Below, in pieces: positions 1 through 11,951 of a stretch of DNA of 64,000 nucleotides; the stretch's first letter is position 1; every line of letters begins with the position of its first letter. The notes beneath the pieces are model-generated. The model saw only the letters and a list, made by a program, of their open reading frames with translations, was not told the origin of the DNA and searched no databases. The position numbers and the translations under genes are program-made. Origin of the DNA: Amborella trichopoda (Eukaryota; Streptophyta; Magnoliopsida; Amborellales; Amborellaceae); contig NW_006494789.1 in NCBI RefSeq assembly GCF_000471905.2, positions 2,549,371 through 2,613,370 of the forward strand, in the 5' to 3' direction.

Positions 1-230
1 GCCCACTAGCTCATATGAACATATAAGGCCAACGGCTCAGATTGAATCTGAACCGATCCGATGATCGTGGATATCCTGTAGTGCTTGAATTATTATTTTT
101 TTCTACAAATCTAAATCACTTGAATATATAGATGTTTTTAAAAGAGATCCGGGCCAAAGATCATACCATCATAGAATCGGCTCGGTCGTGACCGAATCCC
201 ATCTAGTCAACAATCCTTATCGGAAATCAA
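1..230. repeat. Partial terminal-inverted-repeat element cut by window edge
   Basis: The first bases (cggctcagattgaatctg, then ccgatccgatgatcg, then a run ending tctacaaatc) line up with the left half of the element at 10398-10860. An inverted counterpart (ggctcggtcgtgaccg) sits near 178. This appears to be a diverged, truncated copy of the same non-autonomous DNA transposon family. The outer end lies outside the window. Confidence 0.45.
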
Positions 231-2146
231 CAGGTTTTAAAATACCGCTTTGGATAATATTTTTTTGTTAGTTGTTTAGTACATATCTTTTAGGGAAAAT
301 ATATCCATATTCCCTATTTTTATGTTTCATTTCTTGATAAACCCAAGGTTTTAAAAGATATCTTCCAACCCCCTGGCCACTTTAAATCTATTTTTTAATG
401 TAAACAAATGTAAGAAAGACATGCTCTTTCTAAACCCAATCATTTATCTCTCTTCACTTATATATCCCAAACTTCTATCTTTCTCTCTCTTCATGTGTCT
501 CTCACTTTCTCTCTCTTCTTTTGTCTCTCACTCTCTCTCTCCTCTCAATAACCTCTCACCTCCATGAAGCTATTTTCTCTCTCTCTAGAAGTTTAAGATG
601 ATGGCTTTTAGAAAAAGTATGTATTTTTAGATTTGTTTGGCCTAAATAAACAGGTTTAAATTAGCTCAAGAGGTTAGAAGAAATAAAATTTACAATTTTT
701 ATGTCCTAAGATATATTTTAAAACTTTTGGTCTATTGTGAAACGATACTTTAAAAATAAGAGATATAGAGATATTTTTTCTATCTTTTATTATACAGAAT
801 ATTATTTAATTATCAATAAAAGGAATTTGATTACGACCCCGTATTTCAGTTGAAAGGAAACGCCAAGGTGCCCCACTATTTTGAATCTTTATCCTAAGTC
901 CAAAAATTTGAATCTTCTCCTGCATAAATTCACATGCAAGTTGGACACTATTACTTTTCAATATTTGAGGCTCTTGTTAGAAACCAAGATATCTCTATTT
1001 GTCTTCTAAATGGAGTTTGCTTTCTTAATAAGTCTTCCCCTTATCTTTCTAGGGTCCATGCCTTTTTGTCTTTCCATGGGTCCTTTGAATATAGGGTGTT
1101 ATTTTGTGGTCCACCATTCCTAACGACAAAGGAAGGAATAAATGAGGTTATCATCAGGGGCTCTTCACTTCACCTATCAGTTTATTTGCGATTTATCAGT
1201 TACAATTCAAAATTACAGTTTTGGCATAACTAGAAAAGTAGTGAGTAAGTAGCAAATTCTACATTTACTCCCTCTAAGACAAAATACCTGGATAAAAGTA
1301 CATGCGTGGTACACTCACAGGAGAAAATCACACATCTACTCCCTCGCGATAAAAACCTACTGCGGAGGAATTTTTTTATTTTAAATATTGGAATCCATTT
1401 AGAGTCACGATAGGTATTTAAAAAAAATTAAAAATTTTGAATTTTCAGCTTCTAAGAACTTAATCATCCAAAATTGAGCAGTTCCAATTTAGTCTTTAGA
1501 TGTAATTTTTTTACAGTATATATATGTAGCACGCGTGCTTCATCGCTTCTGTGTGTACATTTATTGAGGTTAGTAGCGAGGTCGAGGAGGTTTCAACACC
1601 TACACTATGTCTCAATGGAGCATATAACTGGAGATCAAGATGCCTATTCCAATTAACAAATTGAGATAAATTAGAACCCAACTTTCAAAGTGGCCCATCA
1701 AAACAACCTCCAAGCTCAGTATAATTTTATAGACTCTGATTATTTGGTTGTGTATAGAGATATTTCTGCGCCGCTTGCTTCACGAGGAGAGCCCTTCATG
1801 TCATGGATCGACGGCTAGGGTACTGAAAAGCAAAACACATGCCTGCAATCCAACGGTGGATGGCACGTAGGGGGGACAATGGATCCCCACCCAACGATCG
1901 GACCCGACCTGCCAAAAATTAAACCCGATGGGTTAAGTCTGGGTCCAAAACTTGAACTCAAACACTATTCAGATCTAAGTGGACCTGATCCGCATAGTAT
2001 TATTATTTAAATAATACTTAATACATGAACAAGCCTCGTGGGTGGCTGTCTAAGCAGGAACTCGGTAGCCAAGACGCCCCCCTTATCCATTCCCTTAAAA
2101 AAAATACAACAAAATAATAATTGAAGACATAAGTACCATTTGAAAA
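231..2146. other. Intergenic DNA, no gene seen
   Basis: No reading frame here has recognisable protein similarity. A CT-rich stretch covers about 470-590 and resembles the pyrimidine-rich leaders elsewhere in the window, but no gene start follows it. The rest is AT-rich. The short open frames at 934-1233 and 1474-1656 have no family features. Confidence 0.5.
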
Positions 2147-2527
2147 GGGTGTGGTTTGTATAGAGCCGAGGCTCGAAACAATCAAAGTAGGGTCCACCTT
2201 CAAATAATGTCGAGAGATGTAGTTTCAACATTGGAAATCTTTGGATAGGCTTAAAATATACTTTCATATGTAATTATAAAATTTAAAGCTACAAAAATAG
2301 TGTCGATCAAGCAAATATATGAATACTTGAAAATTGACGGTCCACAATGCATTACAAGAAGCACTATTTCCGAAACTTAAAATCTATTTTTGTTCTCATG
2401 TCCATGCATCATGATGTCGAGATGATCACTTTGAATATATTTGAGCACCAAAACATCTTCTAGTGAAATTTTTGAGGTACGCTCTAATTTGATTGATTAG
2501 AGCCTCAACTTTATATAAAGTTTTTCC
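2147..2527 (+). mobile_element. MITE family 1, copy A
   Basis: This copy begins gggtgtggtttgtatag and ends in the inverse of a related terminus (atataaagtttttcc). Sub-terminal inverted repeats carry the paired motifs ctctaaacaatcaaa and tttgattgtttagag in variant form. The flanks atttgaaaa (2138-2146) and ttttgaaaa (2528-2536) match at 8 of 9 positions, as expected for a 9-bp target duplication of a Mutator-derived MITE. It has no coding capacity. Confidence 0.8.
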
Positions 2528-2556
2528 TTTTGAAAAAACGTTAAAGTTTTTTAAAA

Positions 2557-2950
2557 GGGACAAAGTTTATATAAAGCCTCGGCTCTAAACAATCAAATTA
2601 GAACCTACCTTCAAATAGTGTCGAGAAATGTGATTTCAATACTTAAAATGTTTGTGATAACCTTAAAATATAGCTTTATTTTTATTTATAAAGTTCAAAG
2701 CTTCAAAAATAGTGTATATTAACAGATCTACGAAAACTTGAAAATCGTAAAAATTGACGGTCAAAAAATGTGTTACAAAATACACTATTTCCAAAACTTA
2801 AAATCCATTTTTTTTCTCGTGTCCGTGGATCTTAATGTCAAGATGATCAATTTGAGGATATTTGGGTATCAAAACAACCGCTTCGAGTGAAATTTTTTTG
2901 GTAAGCTCTAATTTGATTGTTTAGAGGCTAGGCTCTGTACAAACCGCACC
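2557..2950 (+). mobile_element. MITE family 1, copy B
   Basis: This is a second copy, 29 bp downstream of copy A, with the same internal orientation (cttcaaatagtgtcgag near the left, tttgattgtttagag near the right). Its outermost ends are exchanged relative to copy A: the left end is the aaagtttatata type and the right end is the gtacaaaccgcacc type. No clear 9-bp duplication is visible because the flanks are homopolymeric. Confidence 0.75.
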
Positions 2951-3756
2951 AAAAAAAAACTGAATAGAAAGTGAAAAAAATGGAAGTAGTAGTAGTAGAA
3001 AACAGGGTTCAAGAAAACAGTCCCGAGAACAAAACACTAACTGCTATTAACATTGAAGAATGCCTCCTGTCTCTCTCTCTCTCTTCTTTTTTCTCCTTAG
3101 CACAAAAAATAGTGGGGTGTTGCAAAAACAGCATGAGAGAAACAATAGGAAAAACCATAACTGCTCTTAAGATTGGGACCTCTCCTCATTCTCCTCTCTT
3201 CTTTAATATACAATTAAGTGTAAAATATTCCCAAATTACCCCATTTTTGTAAGTGAAAGTTCCAATCACAGCCTTCCATCTTCTCTTCACACTATTCTAA
3301 ATGTACTCCCCCCTCCCAACTTTAGGGAGGCATAGGTTTTTACCCGCTCGCCCCAGCCGCCTAGGCGGCTGCATCTGACTTTTGAAGATAGTATGAAACA
3401 AAGAGATGAACTTTTAAGCATACAAGTTCTTGCCATTCACCCAATCCAAAAAATCTCATTTTAAGTTTTCCGGACCATTTATTTATCAACCATCGATAGG
3501 GAGACAACAGGAAAATCAAACAAGACCATAAATAAAAAGATAAAAACTACCAAATAGCAAGGGCATTGGACTACCACACTGGCGAAAAAAAAGGGAGGAC
3601 CAGGTATAAAATCGAACATTTCTAGAAACAACAAGAAGCCCTAAAAAAGTTCAACATACTTCCCCACTAAGCTACTTCAAAATGCATGCGCGAAGGGACA
3701 ATTACAGTAAAACTGGTAGGACTTCGACCCCATCCAAAGCATACACACACACATAA
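2951..3756. other. 3' flank of SSL gene
   Basis: This stretch lies just downstream of the SSL stop codon on the minus strand and probably contains its 3' untranslated region. No polyadenylation site can be fixed. A perfect 18-bp palindrome (cagccgcctaggcggctg) is at 3354-3371; its gccgcctagg core recurs in the GC-rich tandem repeat inside NUP1 (26895-27180). The 93-codon open frame at 2971-3252 is low-complexity and is not called. Confidence 0.45.
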
Positions 3757-6700
3757 TCAGTAAACTGCAATAAAGGGCATAAGAACAGAACCCATCCAAA
3801 GCTTTCCATCATGTTCTTCCACCTCACTAACCGCTTTCACCACCTTTCCACTCCTGTCCTCCAAGACCTCCAACACCTCTCCATTTGGACTATATTTGAT
3901 GATTATGGCATGAGGCCACCCTCCAACTTGCAACAAGTACTGATACTTGGTGGGTATGGGAAGATTGAGAATGAACTTCCTAATCTTTGGGTACAAGCCC
4001 GTAAAGTAGGCGTAAAAGGTGCGGCGGCAATGCATAGCCACCCAAAAATCGCCCTTTTCATTTGTCCTAACATTGTCCGGGAAGCCAGGGAGGACGGCAA
4101 GCATGTCTGAGGTCCCTACCTTTTTGCCTTTTAACCAGTATCTCCTTAACCTGCAAGAACAGTAATTTGCCTAAAATGTAGAATGAATATTCCTTTCTTG
4201 ATCAAGAGTAAAGTATAAGCTGAAAAATATAAAGACAGTATCCCAGAATGAAGCATGTTAATATTAAAAAATACCAAAACACTGAAACATGCAAATACCA
4301 TTGATTTATAGGAGAATGGTGAAATAACAACATTTTCTTTAATAATTTTAAGTCCCTGAACATCAACGGACTAACACAGCCAATGTTTTGCTATTTTTGG
4401 CTGAGATTTTGAAAAATCAAGTTGAGTATGAAGTGTACTGTCAATGATTTTTGTTTTACTCCTTGGACAAAAATATTTAGCCATGTTAAATTTGGAGCAA
4501 AAGAATAGGGCGTACTTTACATATCAGTTGGTCATTCATGTGAACAGGCGTATGTATACAATACAGTAGTCACCATGCACTGTTGCATGCGTAGGTTTCA
4601 TAGTTTATTTGGATGTAATAATGGGAATGTCATTGGTCACCAATATAACTAGAGTAGCCTACTGAGAGACAACTGCATCACAGAGAAGGTCCGTTATTTA
4701 TCAATTAATGTACTCATTCCTTTCTCATGCAACTTCCCATTTAAAAATCCAAAGGAAAATAACTACTCCCTTATGTATTTTATTTTGTGCGAGTAGGGCA
4801 GGGATCAGGAGGGAGGGGCTCCCACCAATGTCTGATTTCCCAAATCTCAGCTCTATTATTATTTCACTCAACTATACGGAAGATCGAAGGTTGGTGAAGG
4901 AACTCTCAAAGCAATAGTTGGGAGCCCTAATCCTTCACACAAATGTAATAAACGTATAAAGAAATATACAAAACGCCTATGCATCAATTGTTACTGAGTT
5001 CAGTATAAGTATCAATAATACTCATCTCTCTCTCAACATGGAGAGAGGATCATCATCTTATTCCCAATTTAACATGATATCTGGTATCAGAACAAAAGAT
5101 CCAAGGATCGTGGCTCGTCTTTTACTATATTAAGGGCTGCAGCTAAAGAAAGATCTCATGATCTAGTAAGACTGCAAATTTTCCCTCATCATATACTTTT
5201 TTGAAGGCATAATTTTTTCCCCCTTCTATCATAAGTCTCTGAAAATTATGGGTAGTATTAGCATATTTTACATCATTTCAGGGTAGATAGCTGACCTGTT
5301 TACCCCATCATTGACCAATGATAGGTTCTGACACCAAGTCCCAGAAAATGCTTAAAATCGCTGTTTTCTGAAGGAATTCTTGGAAATCAAATGGTCATAC
5401 TATCAGGTATTTTGCAGGACCCTTGAAATCAATAGATGCAACCTTGGCCAACGCGCCCACTCCTTCATTGGCTAAAACATAAAAATTACGTTGCATTGTC
5501 ATCTTTTGCCTTGGCCACAAAAAACTTGTATTTTGAAACCAAATTTCCTTTAGATAAAACACTTGCATTATTTTTAGGTAAAATATTGCAAGTCCATCTC
5601 ATAGAAAAAGAGAACCAAACTTCGTGACAGATTGTTTGGCCAATCTATAGGTCTCTAGGACTGGGTTCAGTTCGTGGGATTTTCGGTGTTTTTTTTCATT
5701 TTCTTCCTCCTTGCTTTACTTAATTTGGTTGTAGGTTGAAAATTATTTCACATAAGCAAAATAAAGTCATCAAATTTTGTTTTCTCACAATTAGCATGGT
5801 TATCTTTTCTCATTCCGTGCTTGCATGGATTGAATAAAATGCCAAAATAAGCTATCAAAGATGCTACTTGACAAAATTGGTATGTAGATGAATCCAAGCA
5901 TGAAATTGGATGTACATTTTCTAAGTAAAAGATTGTTGGTAGTATAAAAGAGCAAACCACCTAAAACATCACCTAGCCAAATCCATATGCAATATAACTA
6001 ATTGCAAAGAAGTGACTAACAACTATATTGGCAATTATGTTTTTACAGTTAACAGTTTAAAAAAAAGAAGTGCCTAACGAATCAAGTGGTGAATAAAATG
6101 ACTGAATTACCCTAGTAGAACATCAAACATGGATACACCTAAACAGTAAACAGAACATAGGCACGGAATGGAACATAACAACTGCCAGAATTATCAAAAC
6201 ATTTGCATTCCATGATAGAAAATTATGCATGCAGGAAAACCATTGCCAATGAGGACGAAAGAATTTTGAAAAGGAAGATATCACACACCTCCCAGGGACA
6301 CATTCACAAACAACAAAGAAAGATCCATCCTTGCTCAAGGACAAGCCATTAGCAAACTGTATACCACTTAGCAAAACAGTAACCTCTTTAGTGATGGCAT
6401 CATATTTAAAGACTCTACCTGAACCCTCTGAAGAGAATATCAGCTGCATAAAGTTCCTGAAGAAAATAACACTAAGGTCATTGCACTGGAAAACAAATGC
6501 ATCTGTATGCGTGGAGATAGCTGAAAAGCCTAGCAACTCAAGATGAGTATGAGGAGGATATGCTATGTAACATAGTTATCACAACTCACAAGTTATAATC
6601 AACAAACGACACACATGGAAGTCTGTTATTTGTGATATCTCCACCGAACTTACATGATAACTTCCAAAGCAATCTGAAAACATAACCTACCAAAGCCCAA

Positions 6701-9700
6701 ATAATCAAATGGAAAACAACTATGAACAAAAGAATGCATGGAAGAGCGAACTGGAACCTTTCTTCATATATGCGCTGCACTGCCCATAACAATCCATTAT
6801 ATATTGCAATCTATGATATATCATTCAAACAATTCATTTTGTGACAAGATACCCATGACAAAAGGATATTTGAGAGTATATAAAAGAAGACAAGGAAATA
6901 TCAAATAAAATGTGAAATAAATCCCCCATGCTTTCCATTCACAACCGTAAATAACATGTTTGCCAGGCATACTCGGACCATAGAAACACACACAACCGAA
7001 CCAGATCCAAAGGATACAAACAGAAATATATGGACATCTAGAGAAGGACAATTAGAAAACAAATCATGCTTTGCAGATGGCGCTAACTGTGCATAACTTC
7101 ATGGCTGCATGCTTAAAATGACAAAAGATATCCATGCCAGTACAAAAGTAACACACTCTAGAGAATTTGATTTGTCTTGTTTCAACCCAACCGTGGTCTG
7201 ATTTTTCTCCCATAAACCACGATGAATATGAACCCAGAACCTCCTGATGGATAACTACTTTTTGGGAACTGAAACCATGTGAAACAACAGTTTCAAACTT
7301 GAAACCCAATTATAAAAAGAAGGAGTATTGCTTCATCCTACATGGGAAATGAAACCTAGATGGCAAAACCCAAGGAAAAGGAAGAAAATGAGAGATATAA
7401 GAGGAGAGAAGTCACCACAACAAACAATTCTAGCATCAGAAGGCATCATGATGGAACCTCACTGAGCAAATCGAGATAGGAGACAGCAACACAATCCCTC
7501 TCTTGAGACTCTTCCCCTTGATGCATACTCATCTGTAGACTAAATTCTAGCCTTTAACGAAATAAGCCTTGTTTAATTCCTTAAAAAAAAACACTTTCAT
7601 CAATTTCATGAAAGATGGTAAACCATTCTTCAGTTTTATGAAAGACAAGCAAATTAAAAGAGGAAAGCTCTCTTTAGGGCCATCTAATAACATTGGGAAA
7701 CCACATTCAACAATCAGGGAGCCTTAGAAAAAGAGTTAAAATGGGCCCCCACTACTGTATTATTAGCATCATAATATAGCAGTTTCCGTTAGCAAACACT
7801 ATTGATGGCTAGGTTATCAGCTCAAACATCCAACAACACGTTGAGGTTGACAGACACAATAGCACTCATTTCAGCCACCAACTGCTACTGACTCAGTAAG
7901 ATTCAAGGCCCATAGATACAAATCATAATATGTTCCCTAGGCCTCGTCGGTTCAAATCAGAATCCTTATGTCATTTATAGCATAGGTCGAAAGACCCCAA
8001 ACTTCACAAGGCCTTTTTAAATAATAATAATAATAATAATAATTTATTATTCAGACTTCAAATAGTTTTTCTTTCTTGAGAAATATGCTCTTCTTGAACT
8101 GCATGGGAATCCTCACATGGCAGTTCCTTCTTTTTTTGAAAAAAAAAAAACTGAAAATTGCAGTTCTCCTTCTCTTCAGGCCTCTTGATCTGAACCACCA
8201 GCAAAAAAAAAAAAAAGGTGAGAATGTCTAGAACACGGGGCCGATTTCCTACTTGTAACTCGAGACCATGCTTACAATATCTTGGGTGCATGATTTCTAC
8301 TAACCTTTTAGGATACTCATTTGGAACATCATGCTTTACCCAAGAAAGCCTTCTTGTTGTTGTTGATGATTTGATTTGTTTTGTCTTTGTTTTTCATTTT
8401 TCATTCAATAAACAACAAAATCCTCATAAGAACATTTGTTACAACTAACTAGCTAATTCTCTATGTGTGTTAAAACAGTTCCTACTTGTAACTCGAGACC
8501 ATGCTTACAATATCTTGGGTGCATGATTTCTACTAACCTTTTAGGATACTCATTTGGAACATCATGCTTTACCCAAGAAAGCCTTCTTGTTGTTGTTGAT
8601 GATTTGATTTGTTTTGTCTTTGTTTTTCATTTTTCATTCAATAAACAACAAAATCCTCATAAGAACATTTGTTACAACTAACTAGCTAATTCTCTATGTG
8701 TGTTAAAACAGTTCCAAACCACTCTAAAATATAGGTTTGGAAACTCTACATTTGACTAGAAGTAAATATTAGCTTTCATTAGTGTTTCAAACCAACTTTT
8801 ATAGTTTTGTGACTTTGAGAAGAAATCAAGAAGACATTTTGATTTCGTATGTCTGGTCAACTGACAGTTTTAACTGGAGCCTACCCTGTGTATGTGACTG
8901 AGTTTGGGTCTGTTTTCAAAGAGAATTTCTTGCCCAAACTCATTGACAGCAGTTAAAAAATGTAAACTCTTTTTTGGCTTTTGACAGTGGCTAACAGGAC
9001 AAGGCCTAATTTTGGATGCAGTTGAGCTTAACCACTTCCCTCCTAACTTCTGTATTTTGATTCATGGATTTTGGATACATGCCCATCTTTAAGCAACTCC
9101 CACATTCTTCATTGTTATTTTCTGAAACTGTTAACATTGTATTGAGTATAATGGTTTACAGTATACAAAAAATGCCCAACTTCTTCATTGTTTCAACGGT
9201 AGATCGACAATTGAGTTAGATGTCTTTAAACACCCCAATTTTGGATTGAAAGAAAGATCTTCTTTTGAAGCCTTTTTCACTAAGGGGGCGTTTGATAACC
9301 ACATAAGGCAGTGAAAGTGCATGACTTTCCCTGTTACTGTAGTTTTCACCTGTTTGGAAACAATAAAAATGAGGTGACATCGGAACACAAGTTCTCCCCA
9401 TTCACAATTCCCTCAATGAAAGTTGTTGCTTTGGGGTACCCCAATGTGGTACTTTCAACGAAACTCACGCCATCAGTGAAAGTTTTTTTTTTTTTGGGTA
9501 ATTCAGTAGGGATGACGATCCCCCAGCCGTTTTTTAAATCGTTAGTGGTATTAGGTGAAACCTAGACCTTAGCTGGGGCATAGGTGGTGCTACCACGATG
9601 ACCCTAACCCCATTATCGCCATCAGTGAAAGTCAACATTGGGATAGTGGTGTCATATAATATATATTATGATATATTATAATATATAATATAATAATATA

Positions 9701-11919
9701 TAATATAATAATATATAAAATAATATTATAACATAAATTATATTAATATAATATACGATTAATAAATATTATAAATAATGATATAATATTATATTATATT
9801 GTAATATAACATTATAATGTATTACATTACATATTATAATATAATAATTATTATTATCATATACAATATGTTTAAGGGTGCGGTTTGTGTAGAGCCTAGG
9901 CTCTAAATAATCAAATTAGAGCCTACCTTCAAATAATGTCGAGAAATGTGGTTTCAATATTGAAAATCATTGTGATAGCCTTAAAATATATTTTCATCTT
10001 TATTTATAAAGTTTAAAGCTTCAAAAATAGTGTAGATCAATAGATCTATGAAAACTTGAAAATTGACGGTCCAAAAATACATTACAAAATAGACTATTTT
10101 CAAAACTTGAAATTCATTTTTTTATCATGTCCATGCATCTTGATGTCGAGATGATCAATTTCAGGATATTTGGGCATCAAAACAACTTCTTCTAGAGCAA
10201 TTTTTGAGGTAGGCTCTAATTTGATTGTTCAGTGCCTCTACTCTATATAAACTTTTCCCTATGTTTAATATAGTGTGTAATACATATTATACTATAATAA
10301 TATATTATTATCATATATAATATCTTTAATATAGTAATATAATATAATAATTTATTATAATATGACATTAACAACATTATAATATTATTATTATTATGGA
10401 AAAATATCCTATTAGCCCATGGGCTAATGGAACAGTGTAAGCCCAACGATCCAGATTGAATCTAGGCCGATCTGACGATCATGACCTCATTTTGTAATAT
10501 AATTTTAATATTTTTTCTACAAATCGAAATCACATGAAATTTGAAATGTCCATTCTTCTCATCAAGGCACACCTGATAAAAATAATTTGCAAAAATTAAA
10601 TTGATCAAAATACCCCTGAAAAGTTTTAAAGGTATTTTGGTTAATTTATTTTTTGAGAATTATTTTTTTGTATTTTTATTAGATTCTCCTATTTTTAAAG
10701 AATAGACACTCGAATTTAATGTAATTTGGATTTGTACCAAAAACACTAAAATTCAAATATGAAATGCAATCGTGACCATTGGATCGGCTCAGATTCAATA
10801 TGAGCCATTGGGCTTATACTGTAGTTGTCAGCTAGGAGGCTAACCTTGAATTCTCCCTTATTATTATATATAACATATTATATATAATATAATATAATAT
10901 TATAAAAATATATAATATAATATAAGGAAAATTACATAAATATCCGTTATATTTTTCATTATTACAAAAATACCTGAAACTTTCCATTATTACACATATG
11001 TCCATTTTTTCAATTTCATAACAGCTTTTTTTTAAAAAACAAAACTGCCCATTTTTTAGTTTTTCAAAAACCGAAAATTAAAAAAAAAATTGGTTTTTGA
11101 AAAACTGATTTTGTTTTTTGTTTGTTTGGTTTTTGAAACTCTCTCTCTCTACCCTTCTTCTACCAAAGTCTTCATCGCCAACTTTCTCTGCAAATCCTCC
11201 TCCTCCTGTAGATTCAAGCTATTCTTCTTGCCGACCCAATCAAAACCACTGCTTTCAATCTCATTTTATTTGGATTTATGAATGTAAATAGAGAAAGTTC
11301 AGTTTTGGTGAATGGATTTTTTTTGGGAGGTTTGGTCGAGGAGAGATAGAGGGGCAACATAGCATAGAGAGAGAGGAGGGGTAACCAAATACTAACCCCT
11401 ATGTATTTCTTTGCAGCTGTGGGTCTCTTCTTGGGCCTGAGTGGCAGCTTTGCTCCCATAACCAAAAGGTGTCTTCAATCTCCTTTTTGGAATTTCAATT
11501 TTGGGCCAATTTCTTTTTTGGAAATCTGAATTTCAGTTTTGGGCCAAATCCATTGGTTTTCAGCCTGCTATCTTTATCAGAACTTTTGAGCCTTTGAGAC
11601 CATTGCAAGCTTCCACCATCTACATCTTCTCCTGTCATTTTAACCGGGTTTCTATGGATTTTACGATGTAGTTCAACCAAATTTTCAACCCGCTTTGTCT
11701 TGGGTTGAATATTCACCGTTCAAGGGCGTTTTTCTGTTACCCATTTTCCATGGCAAATTAGAGTTTGCATGGTTTTGCCCCATTGTAAATTTAAAAAACA
11801 AATGAGGGGAAAAAACAGGAGAACAAGGATGGCGCTGCTGTAGAGAGGAAATAAAAAGAGTTGAGACGGAGAGAGAGAGAGAATAAGGAAGAGTTGAGAG
11901 AGAAGGAAGGGTGGAGCTG

Positions 11920-11951
<32 letters not shown>

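Noticed and set aside
8218..8681. Two nearly identical small proteins
   Set aside because: They arise from the 233-bp tandem duplication in non-coding intron DNA and have no start context or similarity.
11400..11425. Intron acceptor (tttctttgcag) on the plus strand suggesting a captured plus-strand exon
   Set aside because: The coding similarity is on the minus strand; the acceptor-like word is coincidental.
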